Assembly (NCBI RefSeq): GCF_003730195.1 | Contig: NZ_QWGG01000005.1 | Span: forward strand, 220,944 to 284,943 | Reading direction: 5' to 3' | Length of the DNA stretch: 64,000 nt | Source of the DNA: Halosimplex salinum | GTDB lineage: Archaea; Halobacteriota; Halobacteria; Halobacteriales; Haloarculaceae | In this document: one piece after another, positions 17,122 through 27,589 of the stretch | How positions within the stretch are numbered: the first letter of the stretch is position 1 | How the letters are laid out: each line of letters opens with the position of its first letter | Program-made: the position numbers and the translations under genes | The notes under the pieces: generated by a model | Told to the model about the DNA's origin: nothing | The model's database searches: none | The model's input: only the letters and a program-made list of their open reading frames with translations

Positions 17122-18834
17122 CTAGGCGATGGTGTACCGATCGAACGAGCGGACGGCGTAGCGGTAGGAGAGCGCGGGGAGGAGCAACAGGACGACGAGC
17201 GCGACGGCGCTGGCGTAGTAGAGCGCCGAGGGCGACACGGTAACGTCGGCGGAGACGACCAGCGAGAGCAGGCCGGACAGCAGCGCGGCGCCGAGTTCTC
17301 GCGCGCCCGTGAGGCCGACGAACAGGGCGGAGAGGGTCGTCGCGACGACGTGGACGCTGAAGAGGAGGAACGCCCACGGGCTCGGGACGACGGCCTCCAT
17401 CGACCGGGTGACGTTCGTGGCCTCAAAGCGGGGGAAGGCGACGCCGATGCCGACGGAGAGGCCGGCCGCGACGACCATCGCGACGGGCGCGAGGCCGGTC
17501 AGGATCGCCACCGAGTCGGCTTCGAGCGGGCTCAGGGCGCCGGTGACGGCGACGAGGACGGTCCCCAGCGGGACCACGACGAGGAGGCCCGCGAGGACGT
17601 GCGCGAGGACGAACCGGTGGCCGGTCACCTCGCTGAGGAGCGTCGTCGAGAGCACCGACCCCTGGTCGCCGAGCGGGTTGAGCGTGAAGACGACGCCGCC
17701 GGCCCACGCGACGAACACCAGCAGGGCGTAGGGGAGGTAGGCGGGGATCGAACCGGACTGGACGATGTCGATGAACGCGCCGGTGCCGAAGAAGAGGGGG
17801 TAGGCGGCGTACATGAGTTTCAGCGGGGCGCGGGCGGCCCGGCGCCAGGCGAGGACGACGAGCGCCGCGGTGGGACGGTCGAGGACGCGCTCGACGGCCG
17901 CGGTGAGTCGGTCCTCCGTCGACGCCGCCGCGGTGTGCTCGGCGTCGGTTGGGCTCCCCGTCGACTCGTCGGGGGTGGTGTCCTCGCCGGCGAGGGCGGG
18001 GTCGGCGAACCAGTGGCGGCCGGCGACCCAGGTGCCCGCGGCGACGCCGACGGCCGCGACGGCGACGGTGCCGGCGACGACGGCGGCCGCGAGGGTGGGG
18101 TCGAGGGCCATCGCGGGGAAGGAGAGTAGCGCGAGGTCGGCGTACCAGCCGACGGGGGAGGCGGCCATCGGCTCGAACAGCGCGGCGACGATCTGGTTGA
18201 ACGACCCGGAGACGATGGCGGCCATGTAGACGAGGAAGACAAGCGCGATGAGGCCGGTCTTGTGGCGCGCGACGAAGGGGAAGCGAGTGACGACGTGGCG
18301 GACGGCGAGTCCGAGCGCGTACGCGACGGTGACGGCCGACAGGCCGGCGAGCGCGAGAGCCACGGGGACGGTAACGGCCAGCGAGAGCGTGCCCGTTCCG
18401 AGCGCGAGGCCGACGCCGGCGCCCGCGGCGGGGAGGAGCGCCCAGACGAGCAGGTACACCCACTCGCTGGCGACGAGTCCGAGGTACGCCTCGGCGGTGG
18501 GGACGACGGTGAGGATCCCGTCTGCGTTCGTGAGTGTCCCCCGCTGGCCGACGGCGCGGACGCCGAAGACGACGACGAGGACTACCCAGAGGACGCCGAC
18601 GAGTCCGCGTGCGGCCGTCGCGGTGCCCGTGGGATCGGTCGGGAACGACCCCGAGGTGATCGCTCGGGCGAGTGCGCGCGCACCGTACGCGCCGCCGACC
18701 GTCAACGCGAGCGTCAGGAGGGCGTAGAGCCCGACGGAGACGACCGCGGTCAGCCAGCTCTCGGGAGCGGTCCGCTTGCGGATCATCCGCCTGACGTCGA
18801 TCCGCGCGAGCCGGAGGCTGTGTCCGACGTTCAT
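17122..18834 (-). CDS. ABC-type exporter membrane subunit
   Basis: The 570-residue polytopic protein has about twelve hydrophobic segments in two halves, joined by a charged loop near residues 275-310. It overlaps the ATPase gene by ATGA, so the pair is translationally coupled. Haloarchaeal ABC-2-like permeases of this length beside a single ATPase are common, and the substrate is unknown. No soluble binding protein is encoded nearby, which argues for export rather than uptake. Confidence 0.8.
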   Translation of the reverse strand: MNVGHSLRLARIDVRRMIRKRTAPESWLTAVVSVGLYALLTLALTVGGAYGARALARAITSGSFPTDPTGTATAARGLVGVLWVVLVVVFGVRAVGQRGTLTNADGILTVVPTAEAYLGLVASEWVYLLVWALLPAAGAGVGLALGTGTLSLAVTVPVALALAGLSAVTVAYALGLAVRHVVTRFPFVARHKTGLIALVFLVYMAAIVSGSFNQIVAALFEPMAASPVGWYADLALLSFPAMALDPTLAAAVVAGTVAVAAVGVAAGTWVAGRHWFADPALAGEDTTPDESTGSPTDAEHTAAASTEDRLTAAVERVLDRPTAALVVLAWRRAARAPLKLMYAAYPLFFGTGAFIDIVQSGSIPAYLPYALLVFVAWAGGVVFTLNPLGDQGSVLSTTLLSEVTGHRFVLAHVLAGLLVVVPLGTVLVAVTGALSPLEADSVAILTGLAPVAMVVAAGLSVGIGVAFPRFEATNVTRSMEAVVPSPWAFLLFSVHVVATTLSALFVGLTGARELGAALLSGLLSLVVSADVTVSPSALYYASAVALVVLLLLPALSYRYAVRSFDRYTIA

Positions 18835-19655
18835 GGCTGGCTGTCCGGCGCCGTCGCGCCCGCCTCCGTCCCGTCCGCCCCGCTCACGGCCGCCTCCTCG
18901 GCGTGGTCGGTCGTCACTTCGAGGAACACGTCCTCCAGCGAGCCGGCCTCGCCGCGCTCGGCGCGCTGTTTGAGCCGGTCGGGCGGGCCTTCGGCGACGA
19001 GCCGACCGCGGTGGAGGACGCCGACGGTGTCGGCGAGTTCGTCGACCACCGGGAGGATGTGCGTCGAGAGGAAGACGGTCGTCTCGCCGCCCGAGAGCTC
19101 GGCGACGAGGTCCTTGACCGTGCGGGCGGCCCGCGGGTCCAGCCCGCTCGTCGGTTCGTCGAGGAACAGGACCGGCGGTTCGTGGAGGACGGTGGCGATC
19201 AGGCCGACCTTCTTGCGCATCCCGGTCGAGAACCCTTCGAGCCGGCGGTCGGCCTCGCCGGCGAGGCCGAAGCGGTCGAGGTAGCGGTCGATGCGCTCGC
19301 GGGCCTGCTCGCGGGGCACGTCGTGGAGCGCGGCGACGTGGCGCAGTTGCTCGCGGGCGGTCAGCTCGTCGAACAGCGGCGGCTCTTCGGGGAGGTAGCC
19401 CACGACCGAGATCAGCTCACGGCGGTCGGTCACGTCGACGCCGGCGACGCGCGCCGAGCCGCTGGTCGGTCGCGTCAGCGTCGTCAGCATCCGCATCGTC
19501 GTGGTCTTCCCCGAGCCGTTCGGGCCGAGGAAGCCGTACACGTCGCCCGTCGGGATCGAGAGGTTCAACCCGTCGACCGCGAGCACGTCGCCGAAGCGCT
19601 TCGTCAGGTCGGTCGTCTCGATGGCGGGGCCGTCGAGACCGGCGTCGGGAACCAT
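18831..19655 (-). CDS. ABC transporter ATP-binding subunit
   Basis: The 274-residue ATPase has Walker A GPNGSGKTT (44-52), signature FSTGMRKKV (142-150), Walker B VLFLDEP (162-168) and the switch His in STHI (199). The FSTGM form of the signature is typical of ABC-2 type exporters (CcmA/NatA class). The C-terminal 40 residues are an acidic tail. It is the first gene of the two-gene exporter operon. Confidence 0.92.
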   Translation of the reverse strand: MVPDAGLDGPAIETTDLTKRFGDVLAVDGLNLSIPTGDVYGFLGPNGSGKTTTMRMLTTLTRPTSGSARVAGVDVTDRRELISVVGYLPEEPPLFDELTAREQLRHVAALHDVPREQARERIDRYLDRFGLAGEADRRLEGFSTGMRKKVGLIATVLHEPPVLFLDEPTSGLDPRAARTVKDLVAELSGGETTVFLSTHILPVVDELADTVGVLHRGRLVAEGPPDRLKQRAERGEAGSLEDVFLEVTTDHAEEAAVSGADGTEAGATAPDSQP

Positions 19656-19718
19656 GGGGACGTTTCACGCGCGCTACACTTATGTGATCGGGGGCCGGTC
19701 GGTCGTTCCGGTTCCCGG

Positions 19719-20540
19719 TCACGCGACGAGTTCGGCCCGCAGGCAGAGCGAGCGCGGCGGCCGGTGGGCGAGGTCGGACTCCTCGTCGAGGAGGTCGTCG
19801 TCGAGTCGCTCCGAGAGGTCGGGTTCGCGGAGGTCGCGGAGCGCGAAGCCCGCCTCGAACAGCGGGCCGGTGAGGGCGTCGAGCGGCCGTCGGTAGAAGG
19901 TCGTCGGGGTTTCGGCCGCTCCCTCGCCGTCGTCGGAACGCGCTCCTGGAACGGTCCCGCCCCAGTAGAGGTCGTAGCGTTCGGTGTCGTCGTAGGTCGG
20001 CGGGCGCGAGTCGGCACGCACGGCCGGGCGCGTATCGAGGTCGTCGATAGCGACCGTGTCCGGGTACTCCTCGTCGCGGACGACGAGGTACTCGTGGAAG
20101 GGGTGGTGGGTGGAGAGGACGGCCGTCCCGTCGGGTCCGAGCACGCGAGCGAACTCGGTCGCGAGCGGATCGAGGGTCGGCAGGTGTGAGGCGACGTGCT
20201 GGCAGAGGACGAGGTCGAACTCGTTTGCGTCGACGAAATCCAGTCCGTCGGCGACGTTCCCACGACGGAAATCGGCGCGGTCACCGTAGCGCTCCGCCGC
20301 TGTGTGGACCATCTCCGCGCTCAGGTCGACGCCGAGCACGTCCGCGCCGCGGTCGGCCAGCCACGCCGAGTAGTAGCCGTCGCCACAGCCGGCGTCGAGG
20401 ACGCGCGCTCCGTCGAGGTCGGGGAGCAGTTCCGCCACGGCGGGCCAGAGCACCTGCTCGCGCCACGGTACCTGTGCGTACTCGCTCCAGTCGTCGGCCA
20501 GGTCGTCGTAGTGGGCCGCGACCTCTGAGTCGTCCGCCAT
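19719..20540 (-). CDS. class I SAM-dependent methyltransferase
   Basis: The 273-residue protein has an N-terminal MADDSEVAAHYDDLADDWSEY lid and the SAM-binding motif VLDAGCGDGYYSAWLA. The acidic motif II VLGVDLS and LVLCQHVASHL (motif IV region) follow. It belongs to the Methyltransf_11/25 group that includes small-molecule methylases. The start at 20538-20540 is set by this domain; the open frame runs further upstream into the divergent gene only because of GC content. The substrate is unknown. Confidence 0.85.
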   Translation of the reverse strand: MADDSEVAAHYDDLADDWSEYAQVPWREQVLWPAVAELLPDLDGARVLDAGCGDGYYSAWLADRGADVLGVDLSAEMVHTAAERYGDRADFRRGNVADGLDFVDANEFDLVLCQHVASHLPTLDPLATEFARVLGPDGTAVLSTHHPFHEYLVVRDEEYPDTVAIDDLDTRPAVRADSRPPTYDDTERYDLYWGGTVPGARSDDGEGAAETPTTFYRRPLDALTGPLFEAGFALRDLREPDLSERLDDDLLDEESDLAHRPPRSLCLRAELVA

Positions 20541-20621
20541 GCCCGACGATGGATCGCGGGCAGCAAGACTGTGGGGGTGACGGAGGGAAACTGGTTTGGC
20601 GGCGCCAGCGCTGGATCGGGT

Positions 20622-21569
20622 ATGCGACGCCGTTCGTTGCTGACAGCGCTCGCCGGTCTTGCCAGCGCCTCGCTGGCCGGCTGTTCGACCGGGGAGACCC
20701 AGGGCGGCCTGGGGATGGTCGGCGAAGCGCCGACCGCTCGCTTCGAGCTGACCGCCCGCTCCGACGCGGAACTCGCCCGCGGCGTGCTGTACGGGGTCGA
20801 CGAGGCGGACGACGACGGGGCGCTGTTCGAGCGGATTCTCGACGGCGGCGCCAGCGTCGAGCGCACGCGGCCGCCGCTCCCCGAGGCGCGACACGTCCAC
20901 TTCGACGGCGGCGTCTACGAACTCGCACACGAGGTCGTCGACCGGACGCCAGCGACCACCTACTCCGTCAAGGTCGACGTGCCACAGGGGACGGCCGCGG
21001 ACGCGCGGACGGTGCGGTTCTCTGCCCTCCCCGAAGTGGACCGCGAGACGTTCGCCGCGCGCGGGCTGGACGACGGCGAGGCGGTCGGGATCGGGACCAC
21101 CCTCCTCTACACCGACGCCGAGGCCGAGCGGTCGGCGCTCGTGCCCGACTCCGAGTACAGCCAGATCGTCTGGCCGGACAGTCGGGCGGAGTGGGTCGTC
21201 GGCGACGCCCACGAGACCACGCTGAACGCGTACGAGTACACGGCCGACCGCGTCGCGAGCGCGAGCGAGTACGGCCGGCGGATGCGCGAGCGGTTCGCGT
21301 TCGAATTCGCAGATCTCTCCGACGCAGAGCGGGAGATCGTCGGAACGGCGATCGAGGAGGACGGGTACGTCGTGGACGCCGACGAGTCGATCCCTTCAGC
21401 GTTCGCGTCGCTGGCCGACCGATTCGGTGGGCGCACGCAGGCAGTCGCGCTCGACGAAGACGGCGAGGGCGACCTGAGCGGCCCGTACGTCGTCCGGTAC
21501 GACGGCGAGCCGTACTGGACCGTGCTCGTGGTCGACCCCGAGGCGCTCCCGGAGACGACGGCGACATGA
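20622..21569 (+). CDS. exported lipoprotein of unknown function (Tat-type signal)
   Basis: The 315-residue protein starts [21 protein letters not shown], a twin-arginine-like signal with lipobox LAGC (Cys21), so the mature protein should be lipid-anchored outside the cell. The rest is acidic, without membrane spans, and rich in beta-like segments. It ends 17 bp before cbiP in the same direction, so the two may share a transcript. I do not recognise the domain; a role in corrinoid uptake would be guesswork. Confidence 0.7.
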   Translation: MRRRSLLTALAGLASASLAGCSTGETQGGLGMVGEAPTARFELTARSDAELARGVLYGVDEADDDGALFERILDGGASVERTRPPLPEARHVHFDGGVYELAHEVVDRTPATTYSVKVDVPQGTAADARTVRFSALPEVDRETFAARGLDDGEAVGIGTTLLYTDAEAERSALVPDSEYSQIVWPDSRAEWVVGDAHETTLNAYEYTADRVASASEYGRRMRERFAFEFADLSDAEREIVGTAIEEDGYVVDADESIPSAFASLADRFGGRTQAVALDEDGEGDLSGPYVVRYDGEPYWTVLVVDPEALPETTAT

Positions 21570-21585
21570 ACGGAGTCGAACACCG

Positions 21586-23199
21586 ATGACACGCACGATC
21601 CTCGTCGCGGGAACGGCCAGCCACGTCGGCAAGAGCACCGTCGCCGCCGGACTGTGTCGCCTGCTGGCCGACCGGGGCGTCGACGTGGCGCCCTACAAGG
21701 CCCAGAACATGAGCAACAACGCCCGCGCGGTGCCGAAGGCAGCGGCCGTCACGGACGAAAACGATGCCACGGCCGAAACGGCGGACGACGAAGACACGGC
21801 CACGGCCTTCGGCGAGATCGGCGTCTCCCAGTACGTCCAGGCCCGCGCGGCGCGGGTGGCGCCGACGACCGACCACAACCCCGTCCTGCTCAAGCCGCGC
21901 GGCGACGCCGAGTCGCAACTCGTCCTCGACGGGGAGGCGGTCGCCCACTACAGCGCCGGCGAGTACTACGAGGACCACTGGGAGCGCGCCCGCGAGACCG
22001 CTCGCCGTGCACACGAGCGACTCGCCGCCGAGCACGAAGTCGTCGTCGCCGAGGGCGCGGGATCGATCGCCGAACCCAACCTCCGCGACCGGGACCTCGC
22101 GAACATCGAGACGGCCCGCTTCGCCGACGCCGACGTCCTGCTCGTCGTCGACATCGAGCGCGGGGGCGCCTTCGCCAGCCTCGTCGGGACCGTCGAACTC
22201 CTGCCCGACGACGTCCGCGACCGGGTCGCGGGCGCGCTCCTGACGAAGTTCCGCGGCGACGAGTCGCTGCTCGACCCGGCCGTCGCCGAGGTCGAGGAGC
22301 GGACCGGGGTGCCCGTCCTGGGCGTCGTCCCGCACGACGACCCCGGGCTCCCCGCCGAGGACAGCGTCGACCTCCCCGCCGAGGGCGAGCGGTCCGTTCG
22401 CGGTCGGGACGACGGCGTGGCCGACGAGCGTGCGGTCAGCGTCGCCGTTCCGCGCCTCCCGCGCATCTCGAACTTCATGGACCTGGAACCGCTGGCGCGA
22501 ACGCCCGGCGTCCGAGTCGTCTACCTCCCGCTGGACGCCGACCCGTCCGACCCCGACGCGGTCGAGTCGGGCACCGGCCGCGGCGCCGACGCGGTCGTGA
22601 TTCCGGGGACGAAAAACACCGTCGACGACCTGCGAGCGCTCCGCGCGGGCGGGGGCGCCGAGCGACTCCGGGCGTTCGACGGGCCGGTCGTCGGCCTCTG
22701 TGGCGGGTACCAGATGCTGGGCGAGCGCGTCACGAACGCCGGCGTCGAGAGCACCGACGAGATCGATGCCGTCGAAGGCATCGGCCTGTTACCGGTCGAG
22801 ACGCGCTTCTCACGGGAGAAACGAGTCGAACAGACCACTCGCCGGATCGAGGGGGTCGGACCGCTCGACGGCGCCTCGGGCGAGGTGTCCGGGTACGAGA
22901 TACACATGGGCGAGACGCGAGCGGTTGCGGGGGACCGCGCCGACGCCGCCGACGGTTCGACACTCTCGCGGCCGTTCCCGGACGCCGACGCGGGCGCCGC
23001 GACCGACCGCGCGTTCGGCACCTACCTGCACGGACTGTTCGAGAATTCACGCGCGCGCGAAGCGTTCGTCGACCGCGTCTTCGCGAGCGCGGGCGTCGAC
23101 CGACCGACCGCAGCGGCCGATTCCGATGACCCGTTCGACGGCGCGGCCGCGCTGGTCGCCGAGAACGTCGACCTCGCGCCGCTCCTGCGCGGTCGCTGA
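21586..23199 (+). CDS. cbiP: cobyric acid synthase CbiP/CobQ
   Basis: The 537-residue amidotransferase has an N-terminal dethiobiotin-synthetase-like ATPase ([24 protein letters not shown]) and a C-terminal triad glutaminase ([13 protein letters not shown] with the nucleophilic Cys, then YEIHMGET and GTYLHGLFE). It amidates side chains b, d, e and g of adenosylcobyrinic diamide. A halophilic insertion ([18 protein letters not shown]) follows the Asn-rich motif. It is the only de novo-type corrin gene visible here, but it also serves CbiZ-dependent salvage, which returns cobyric acid. Confidence 0.9.
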   Translation: MTRTILVAGTASHVGKSTVAAGLCRLLADRGVDVAPYKAQNMSNNARAVPKAAAVTDENDATAETADDEDTATAFGEIGVSQYVQARAARVAPTTDHNPVLLKPRGDAESQLVLDGEAVAHYSAGEYYEDHWERARETARRAHERLAAEHEVVVAEGAGSIAEPNLRDRDLANIETARFADADVLLVVDIERGGAFASLVGTVELLPDDVRDRVAGALLTKFRGDESLLDPAVAEVEERTGVPVLGVVPHDDPGLPAEDSVDLPAEGERSVRGRDDGVADERAVSVAVPRLPRISNFMDLEPLARTPGVRVVYLPLDADPSDPDAVESGTGRGADAVVIPGTKNTVDDLRALRAGGGAERLRAFDGPVVGLCGGYQMLGERVTNAGVESTDEIDAVEGIGLLPVETRFSREKRVEQTTRRIEGVGPLDGASGEVSGYEIHMGETRAVAGDRADAADGSTLSRPFPDADAGAATDRAFGTYLHGLFENSRAREAFVDRVFASAGVDRPTAAADSDDPFDGAAALVAENVDLAPLLRGR

Positions 23200-23356
23200 T
23201 CGCTCGGGCGCGTCACCCTCCGCGAAACCGGAACCGAACACGTTCGTTGGGTGCATTCTCTATACAGTATACAATTGTCTCGAAATACTGCATATCGTCG
23301 AAAATATGCCGGTAGGGATCGGAACAAAGTTACCGATGCTGTAGTCTTCTGGATGT

Positions 23357-24670
23357 ATGGGCGAGTATCGGATACGTGGCAGTCCGCGCCGCGGCCTGGC
23401 GTCTGCGACGCTGGGCTTTTTCGTCGGGTTCGCCGGCGTCGTGCTGTACGGGCCCGTCGCCGCCGAGTTCGAGGCGGCCATGGGGCTGTCGGGGGTAGCG
23501 CTGGGGCTCCTGGTCGGGGTCCCGCAACTGACCGGGTCGGTCCTGCGGGTCCCCTTCGGCGCGTGGGTCGACGACGTGGGTCCCAGAAAACCGTTTCTCG
23601 CCCTGCTGGGGCTGTCGCTCCTCGGGATGGCGGGGCTGTCGGCGGTGCTCCTGACCGCCTACCCGGACGGGCTGACGATGGAGCTCTACCCGCTGATACT
23701 CTTCTTCGGTGCGCTGAGCGGCTGCGGCATCGCGACGTTCTCCGTCGGGACGACTCAGACGTCGTACTGGTACCCGAAGGCGCGTCAGGGGACGGTGCTC
23801 GCGGTGTACGCCGGGCTGGGCAACTCCTCGCCGGGCCTGTTCACGCTGGTCCTCCCGGCGGCGCTAGCGGCGCTCGGGCTCACGAACGCGTACCTCGCGT
23901 GGTTCGCCTTCCTCGCGCTCGGGACGGTCGCGTACGCGGTCCTCACGGTCGATCCGCCGTCCTTCCAGTTGCGCGAGCAGGGGATGGAGGCCGACGACGC
24001 CCGGGTGCGCGCGGCCGAGCGCGGTCAGGAGCTGTTCCCGGGCGGTGACGCCTTCGCGTCGATCCGCGACGCGGCGAGCATCCCGCGGACGTGGGCGCTC
24101 GTGGCGCTGTTTTTCACGTCGTTCGGCGGGTTCCTCGCGCTGACGGTGTGGCTCCCATCCTACTGGGCCGCGGTCCACGAGATGGAGGTGCAGTCGGCCG
24201 GGGCGCTGACGGCCGTCGCGTTCACCCTCCCGGCGGCGCTCGTCCGAGTGCCGGGCGGGTACCTGAGCGACCGCGTCGGCGGCGAGATCACGGCGGTCGC
24301 GAGCTTCGTCGTCGTCGGGCTCGCGAGTTTCGCGCTCGTCGGGACTCGTGTCTACACCGTCGTGCTCGGAGCGACGGTCCTGCTGGCCGTCGGCGTGGGC
24401 GTGGCGAACGCGGCGGTGTTCCAGCTCGTCCCGACCTACGTCCCGGAGGCCGTCGGCGGCGCCTCGGGACTGGTCGGCGGGCTCGGCGCGTTCGGCGGGT
24501 TCGTCGTGCCGCCGGTGCTGGGCGTGTTCGTCGACGTGCACGGCACGTCGGGCTACGCGACCGGGTTCGTCGTCTTCGTCGCGCTCGCACTCCTCTCGGT
24601 CGCGCTCGCCGACCGACTGTATCGGGTCCGGCCGACGGTCGCGCCGGACAGCGCGCCCGCCGGGGACTGA
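23357..24670 (+). CDS. MFS transporter, NarK nitrate/nitrite-like
   Basis: The 437-residue carrier has twelve membrane spans, the MFS motif RVPFGAWVDDVGPRK after helix 2 and the NarK-like motif in helix 5 (AVYAGLGNSSPGLF) with a second Gly-rich motif (GGASGLVGGLGAFGGF). These Gly-rich signatures are characteristic of the nitrate/nitrite porters. An AT-rich leader (23260-23350) precedes it. No nitrate reductase genes are in the window, so the substrate call is by family only. Confidence 0.8.
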   Translation: MGEYRIRGSPRRGLASATLGFFVGFAGVVLYGPVAAEFEAAMGLSGVALGLLVGVPQLTGSVLRVPFGAWVDDVGPRKPFLALLGLSLLGMAGLSAVLLTAYPDGLTMELYPLILFFGALSGCGIATFSVGTTQTSYWYPKARQGTVLAVYAGLGNSSPGLFTLVLPAALAALGLTNAYLAWFAFLALGTVAYAVLTVDPPSFQLREQGMEADDARVRAAERGQELFPGGDAFASIRDAASIPRTWALVALFFTSFGGFLALTVWLPSYWAAVHEMEVQSAGALTAVAFTLPAALVRVPGGYLSDRVGGEITAVASFVVVGLASFALVGTRVYTVVLGATVLLAVGVGVANAAVFQLVPTYVPEAVGGASGLVGGLGAFGGFVVPPVLGVFVDVHGTSGYATGFVVFVALALLSVALADRLYRVRPTVAPDSAPAGD

Positions 24671-24734
24671 CCGCGCACGGGGCCACGCGACCCTCCCGAT
24701 AGAGTGACACGGGTGGCTGCCGTTGACTCGCGGT

Positions 24735-25607
24735 ATGCACGCACCGTCCCGTGACGACGTCCGGGCGTGGGTCGCGAACCGCTCGCTGCGGCGGATCGCG
24801 ATCCGCGTCGCCGTGGCCGTCGCGGTCCTCGCGGTGATGGGCACGCTCGGCTTCTACGCGTACTTCGAGCTCCTCGCTCACCACGCGCCGGACGACGTCC
24901 GGGAGTCGGTCCGGGCGGACGCGAACGTCTCCGTCTCGGAGCGGTACGGCGGTTACGTCGTATCTGACGCCGACCCCGGGGACGAGCACCTCGGACTGGT
25001 GTTCTATCCGGGCGGTCGGGTCGCGCCGGACGCGTACCTGCCGATGGCCGCGCAGGTCGCCGAGCGCGCGAACGTGACGGTCGTCGTGCCCGAGATGCGG
25101 GTGAACCTCGCGGTCCTCTCGCCCGGCCGAGCGGACGCGGTCGTCGAGGGGGAACCGACCGTCTCGCGGTGGGTGGTCGGCGGTCACTCGCTGGGCGGGG
25201 CGATGGCCTGTCGGTACGCCGGCAGCCACGGGGAGACGGTTGACGGACTCCTCCTCGTCGGGTCGTACTGCGACCGACCGGTCCGCGAACTGTCGGCGCT
25301 GGCGGTCCTCGGGACGCGAGACGCGGTGCTCGACCGCGACCGGTTCGCGGCCAACCGGGCGTTCCTCCCGCCCGACCACACCGTCAGGCGCATCGAGGGG
25401 ATGAACCACTCGCAGGCCGGGTGGTACACCGGTCAGCGCGGCGGGCAGCCCGCACGGATCTCGACCGCGGCGGCCCACCATCGACTCGCGGCGGTCGTCG
25501 CCGAGTGGCTCTGTCGCGACCTCGACCACTGCCCGGACGACCGGACCGACCGACAGCGGGACGTGACGTCGTCTCGAACCGGACCGGTCGGTGTCCCTGT
25601 CCGGTGA
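24735..25607 (+). CDS. membrane-anchored alpha/beta hydrolase
   Basis: The 290-residue protein has one N-terminal membrane anchor (about residues 22-46) and a domain with the nucleophile elbow GGHSLGGAM, a preceding FYPGGRV oxyanion-type loop and a late His in GMNHSQAGW. This is the arrangement of the dienelactone-hydrolase-like YqiA/'alpha/beta hydrolase_5' group. The ATG at 24735 is preferred over a TTG four codons upstream. The substrate is unknown. Confidence 0.8.
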   Translation: MHAPSRDDVRAWVANRSLRRIAIRVAVAVAVLAVMGTLGFYAYFELLAHHAPDDVRESVRADANVSVSERYGGYVVSDADPGDEHLGLVFYPGGRVAPDAYLPMAAQVAERANVTVVVPEMRVNLAVLSPGRADAVVEGEPTVSRWVVGGHSLGGAMACRYAGSHGETVDGLLLVGSYCDRPVRELSALAVLGTRDAVLDRDRFAANRAFLPPDHTVRRIEGMNHSQAGWYTGQRGGQPARISTAAAHHRLAAVVAEWLCRDLDHCPDDRTDRQRDVTSSRTGPVGVPVR

Positions 25608-25736
25608 CGGCGTCGTCCTCGGACCCGCTCGAGAAGAGGTGGATGGGTGGGTGGGAGATGATGATGTGCGTGCGGTGTCGATTCGACGACCCCCTTGCCC
25701 GAAAGGAGTCGTCGTCCGCGGTCGCGAGTCGGCGAG

Positions 25737-27407
25737 TCACTCGACGCTGATCTCGACCTCGTGGGTGGTCGACTGGCCGGCGTTGTCGGTCGCGGTGAGC
25801 GCGACGGAGTACGTCCCGGTCGACCCGTAGCTGTGGGACGCCCACCAGCCCTCGGCGGTCTCGCCGTCGCCGAACTCCCACTCGAGGCCCTCGATCCAGC
25901 GGTCCTCGCCGGAGCAGTCGCGGGCCTCGAACTCGACGGACTCGTCGACGGCGACCTCGGTCGCGCTCGGGTCGGCCTTCGCGACCATCTCGGTCACTTC
26001 CGTGACCGTCAGGACGACGCCGTGGGTGGTCGACTCGCCGTCGTCGTCGGTCGCGGTGAGCCGCACCTCGTAGCTCCCGGGCTCGTCGTACTGGTGGTCG
26101 ACCCACCAGCCCTCGTCGGTGGTGCCGTCGCCCAGCTCCCACTCGAGGGATTCGACGGACGCGTCGTCGCCGGAGGCGTCGAGGGCCTCGAACTTGACCC
26201 AGTCGCCGGCGGTGGCCTCGGTCCTGTCTGGCTGTTGGCGCGCAATTGGACCCTCGGAGGTCTCGGCGAGCCACTGGCGGATGAAGTCGCCCTCCTCCTC
26301 GGGGCCGCCGCGGAGCGTCCACTCGTCGGCGCCGCCCTGCCCGGGGGAGTCGAACATCGTCGGCGCCCAGGAGTCGTCGAAACACCACGCGGCCCAGCCC
26401 ATCGCCTCGTAGGACTCGGCCCACTCGCGGAACGGCTCGCCCCAGCCGGTGTTGGTCCCGTAGTCGAGGCCGTCGCTGTAGGGGTCCCAGCCAAACTCCG
26501 TCACGACGACCGGCACCTCCTCGGCGGGCGCGCCGTACTGGTCGTCGAACTCCGAGGGCGCGCCGTTGTCCGGGTAGATGTGGGCGGCGTACACCAGGTT
26601 CTCGCCCTCGAAGGGGTACTCCGGGGCGAACTCCGTCCGCGAGGTCCAGTGGGGCGACCCGATCACGATGGGTGTCTCGGGCGCCGCGTCGCGGACCGCG
26701 TCGACCCACGGCTGGGCGGCGTCGCGCCACAGGAGCCAGGCGTCCTCGGGACCCTCGACGTTCTCGCCGTTGTCGCTCCAGAACACCGGGTAGGTCGGTT
26801 CGTTGAACAGTTCGTAGCAGACGTGTTCGTCGTCGGCGAACGCCGGCGCGACGCCGTCCCAGAAGGTCCGAACGAGTTCGTCCGGGCCGGTGTCGTAGCC
26901 GGCGTCGTCCGAGGCCGCCTCGGTGTAGGGCCGGATGACGTGGTAGTCGATCAGCGCGTAGACGCCCCGCTCGCCGAGCAGGTCGACGACGGGGCGGAGG
27001 ACGTCCTCGACGAGGCCGTCGACGCCCAGTTGCTCGACGTCCCACTGCGTGACGGGCAGTCGGACGACGTTCGGGTACCAGCCGCGGGCGTCGTCGGTCG
27101 CCCACCCGACGACTTCTGTGGGGCTCTTGGGGTGGACCCCCTCCACCTCGTAGAACCCCATCGACGCCGGCGCGACCCCGCGCAGCTCGACGGCCTCGCC
27201 GTCGGCGTCCCGGATCCACTTGCCGTCGGTGTGGAGCCGCGACGGCGTCTCGGCGCCCGCGGCCGCGACGGTCCCTGGGACGCCCCCGAGCGCGAGGCCC
27301 GCGGCGGCCACTCCGGCCCCCCGCAGGACGCCGCGTCGCGTCGCCGTCCGTGACCCCCGTTCGTCCCGCGTGCTCCTCCGATCGTGACAGTCGTGTTCGC
27401 GTGTCAT
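25737..27407 (-). CDS. exported GH5-like glycoside hydrolase with two PKD domains
   Basis: The 556-residue protein has a Tat signal (TRRGVLRGAGVAAAGLALGG). A (beta/alpha)8 cellulase-type catalytic domain from about 55 to 385 includes the acid/base Glu in ELFNEPTYP and the nucleophile Glu in VVVTEFGWDP. Two PKD repeats follow at about 390-470 and 475-556, each with WEFGDG/WELGDG cores. It should act outside the cell on a beta-glucan or mannan. A TrmB regulator lies upstream in the same direction, 182 bp away. Confidence 0.87.
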   Translation of the reverse strand: MTREHDCHDRRSTRDERGSRTATRRGVLRGAGVAAAGLALGGVPGTVAAAGAETPSRLHTDGKWIRDADGEAVELRGVAPASMGFYEVEGVHPKSPTEVVGWATDDARGWYPNVVRLPVTQWDVEQLGVDGLVEDVLRPVVDLLGERGVYALIDYHVIRPYTEAASDDAGYDTGPDELVRTFWDGVAPAFADDEHVCYELFNEPTYPVFWSDNGENVEGPEDAWLLWRDAAQPWVDAVRDAAPETPIVIGSPHWTSRTEFAPEYPFEGENLVYAAHIYPDNGAPSEFDDQYGAPAEEVPVVVTEFGWDPYSDGLDYGTNTGWGEPFREWAESYEAMGWAAWCFDDSWAPTMFDSPGQGGADEWTLRGGPEEEGDFIRQWLAETSEGPIARQQPDRTEATAGDWVKFEALDASGDDASVESLEWELGDGTTDEGWWVDHQYDEPGSYEVRLTATDDDGESTTHGVVLTVTEVTEMVAKADPSATEVAVDESVEFEARDCSGEDRWIEGLEWEFGDGETAEGWWASHSYGSTGTYSVALTATDNAGQSTTHEVEISVE

Positions 27408-27589
27408 TCCATCTGGTCGTCGAAACGTTACGTCTTAATACCACAGCTAAATGAAACGTCATCCAGGGCTCAGTCGGCGGTTTTCACAGTGTGGAACGGC
27501 TAGGGTGACGCATCCGCTACGAGAGGCTGTTCGGGCGGGACCGGCGCGTCACACGTGGCGGGCGGGACGGTGGCGGTCGGACCGCGGAG

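Noticed and set aside
23200..23356. NarO or FNR-like operator before the NarK-like gene
   Set aside because: The leader has TCGAAATACTGCATATCGTCGA-type text with TCGA at both ends, but no clear symmetric site of a length I could defend.
25695..27353. 552-codon plus-strand frame over the GH5 gene
   Set aside because: It mirrors the GH5-PKD protein, which has a Tat signal and catalytic Glu residues; the mirror has no motif.
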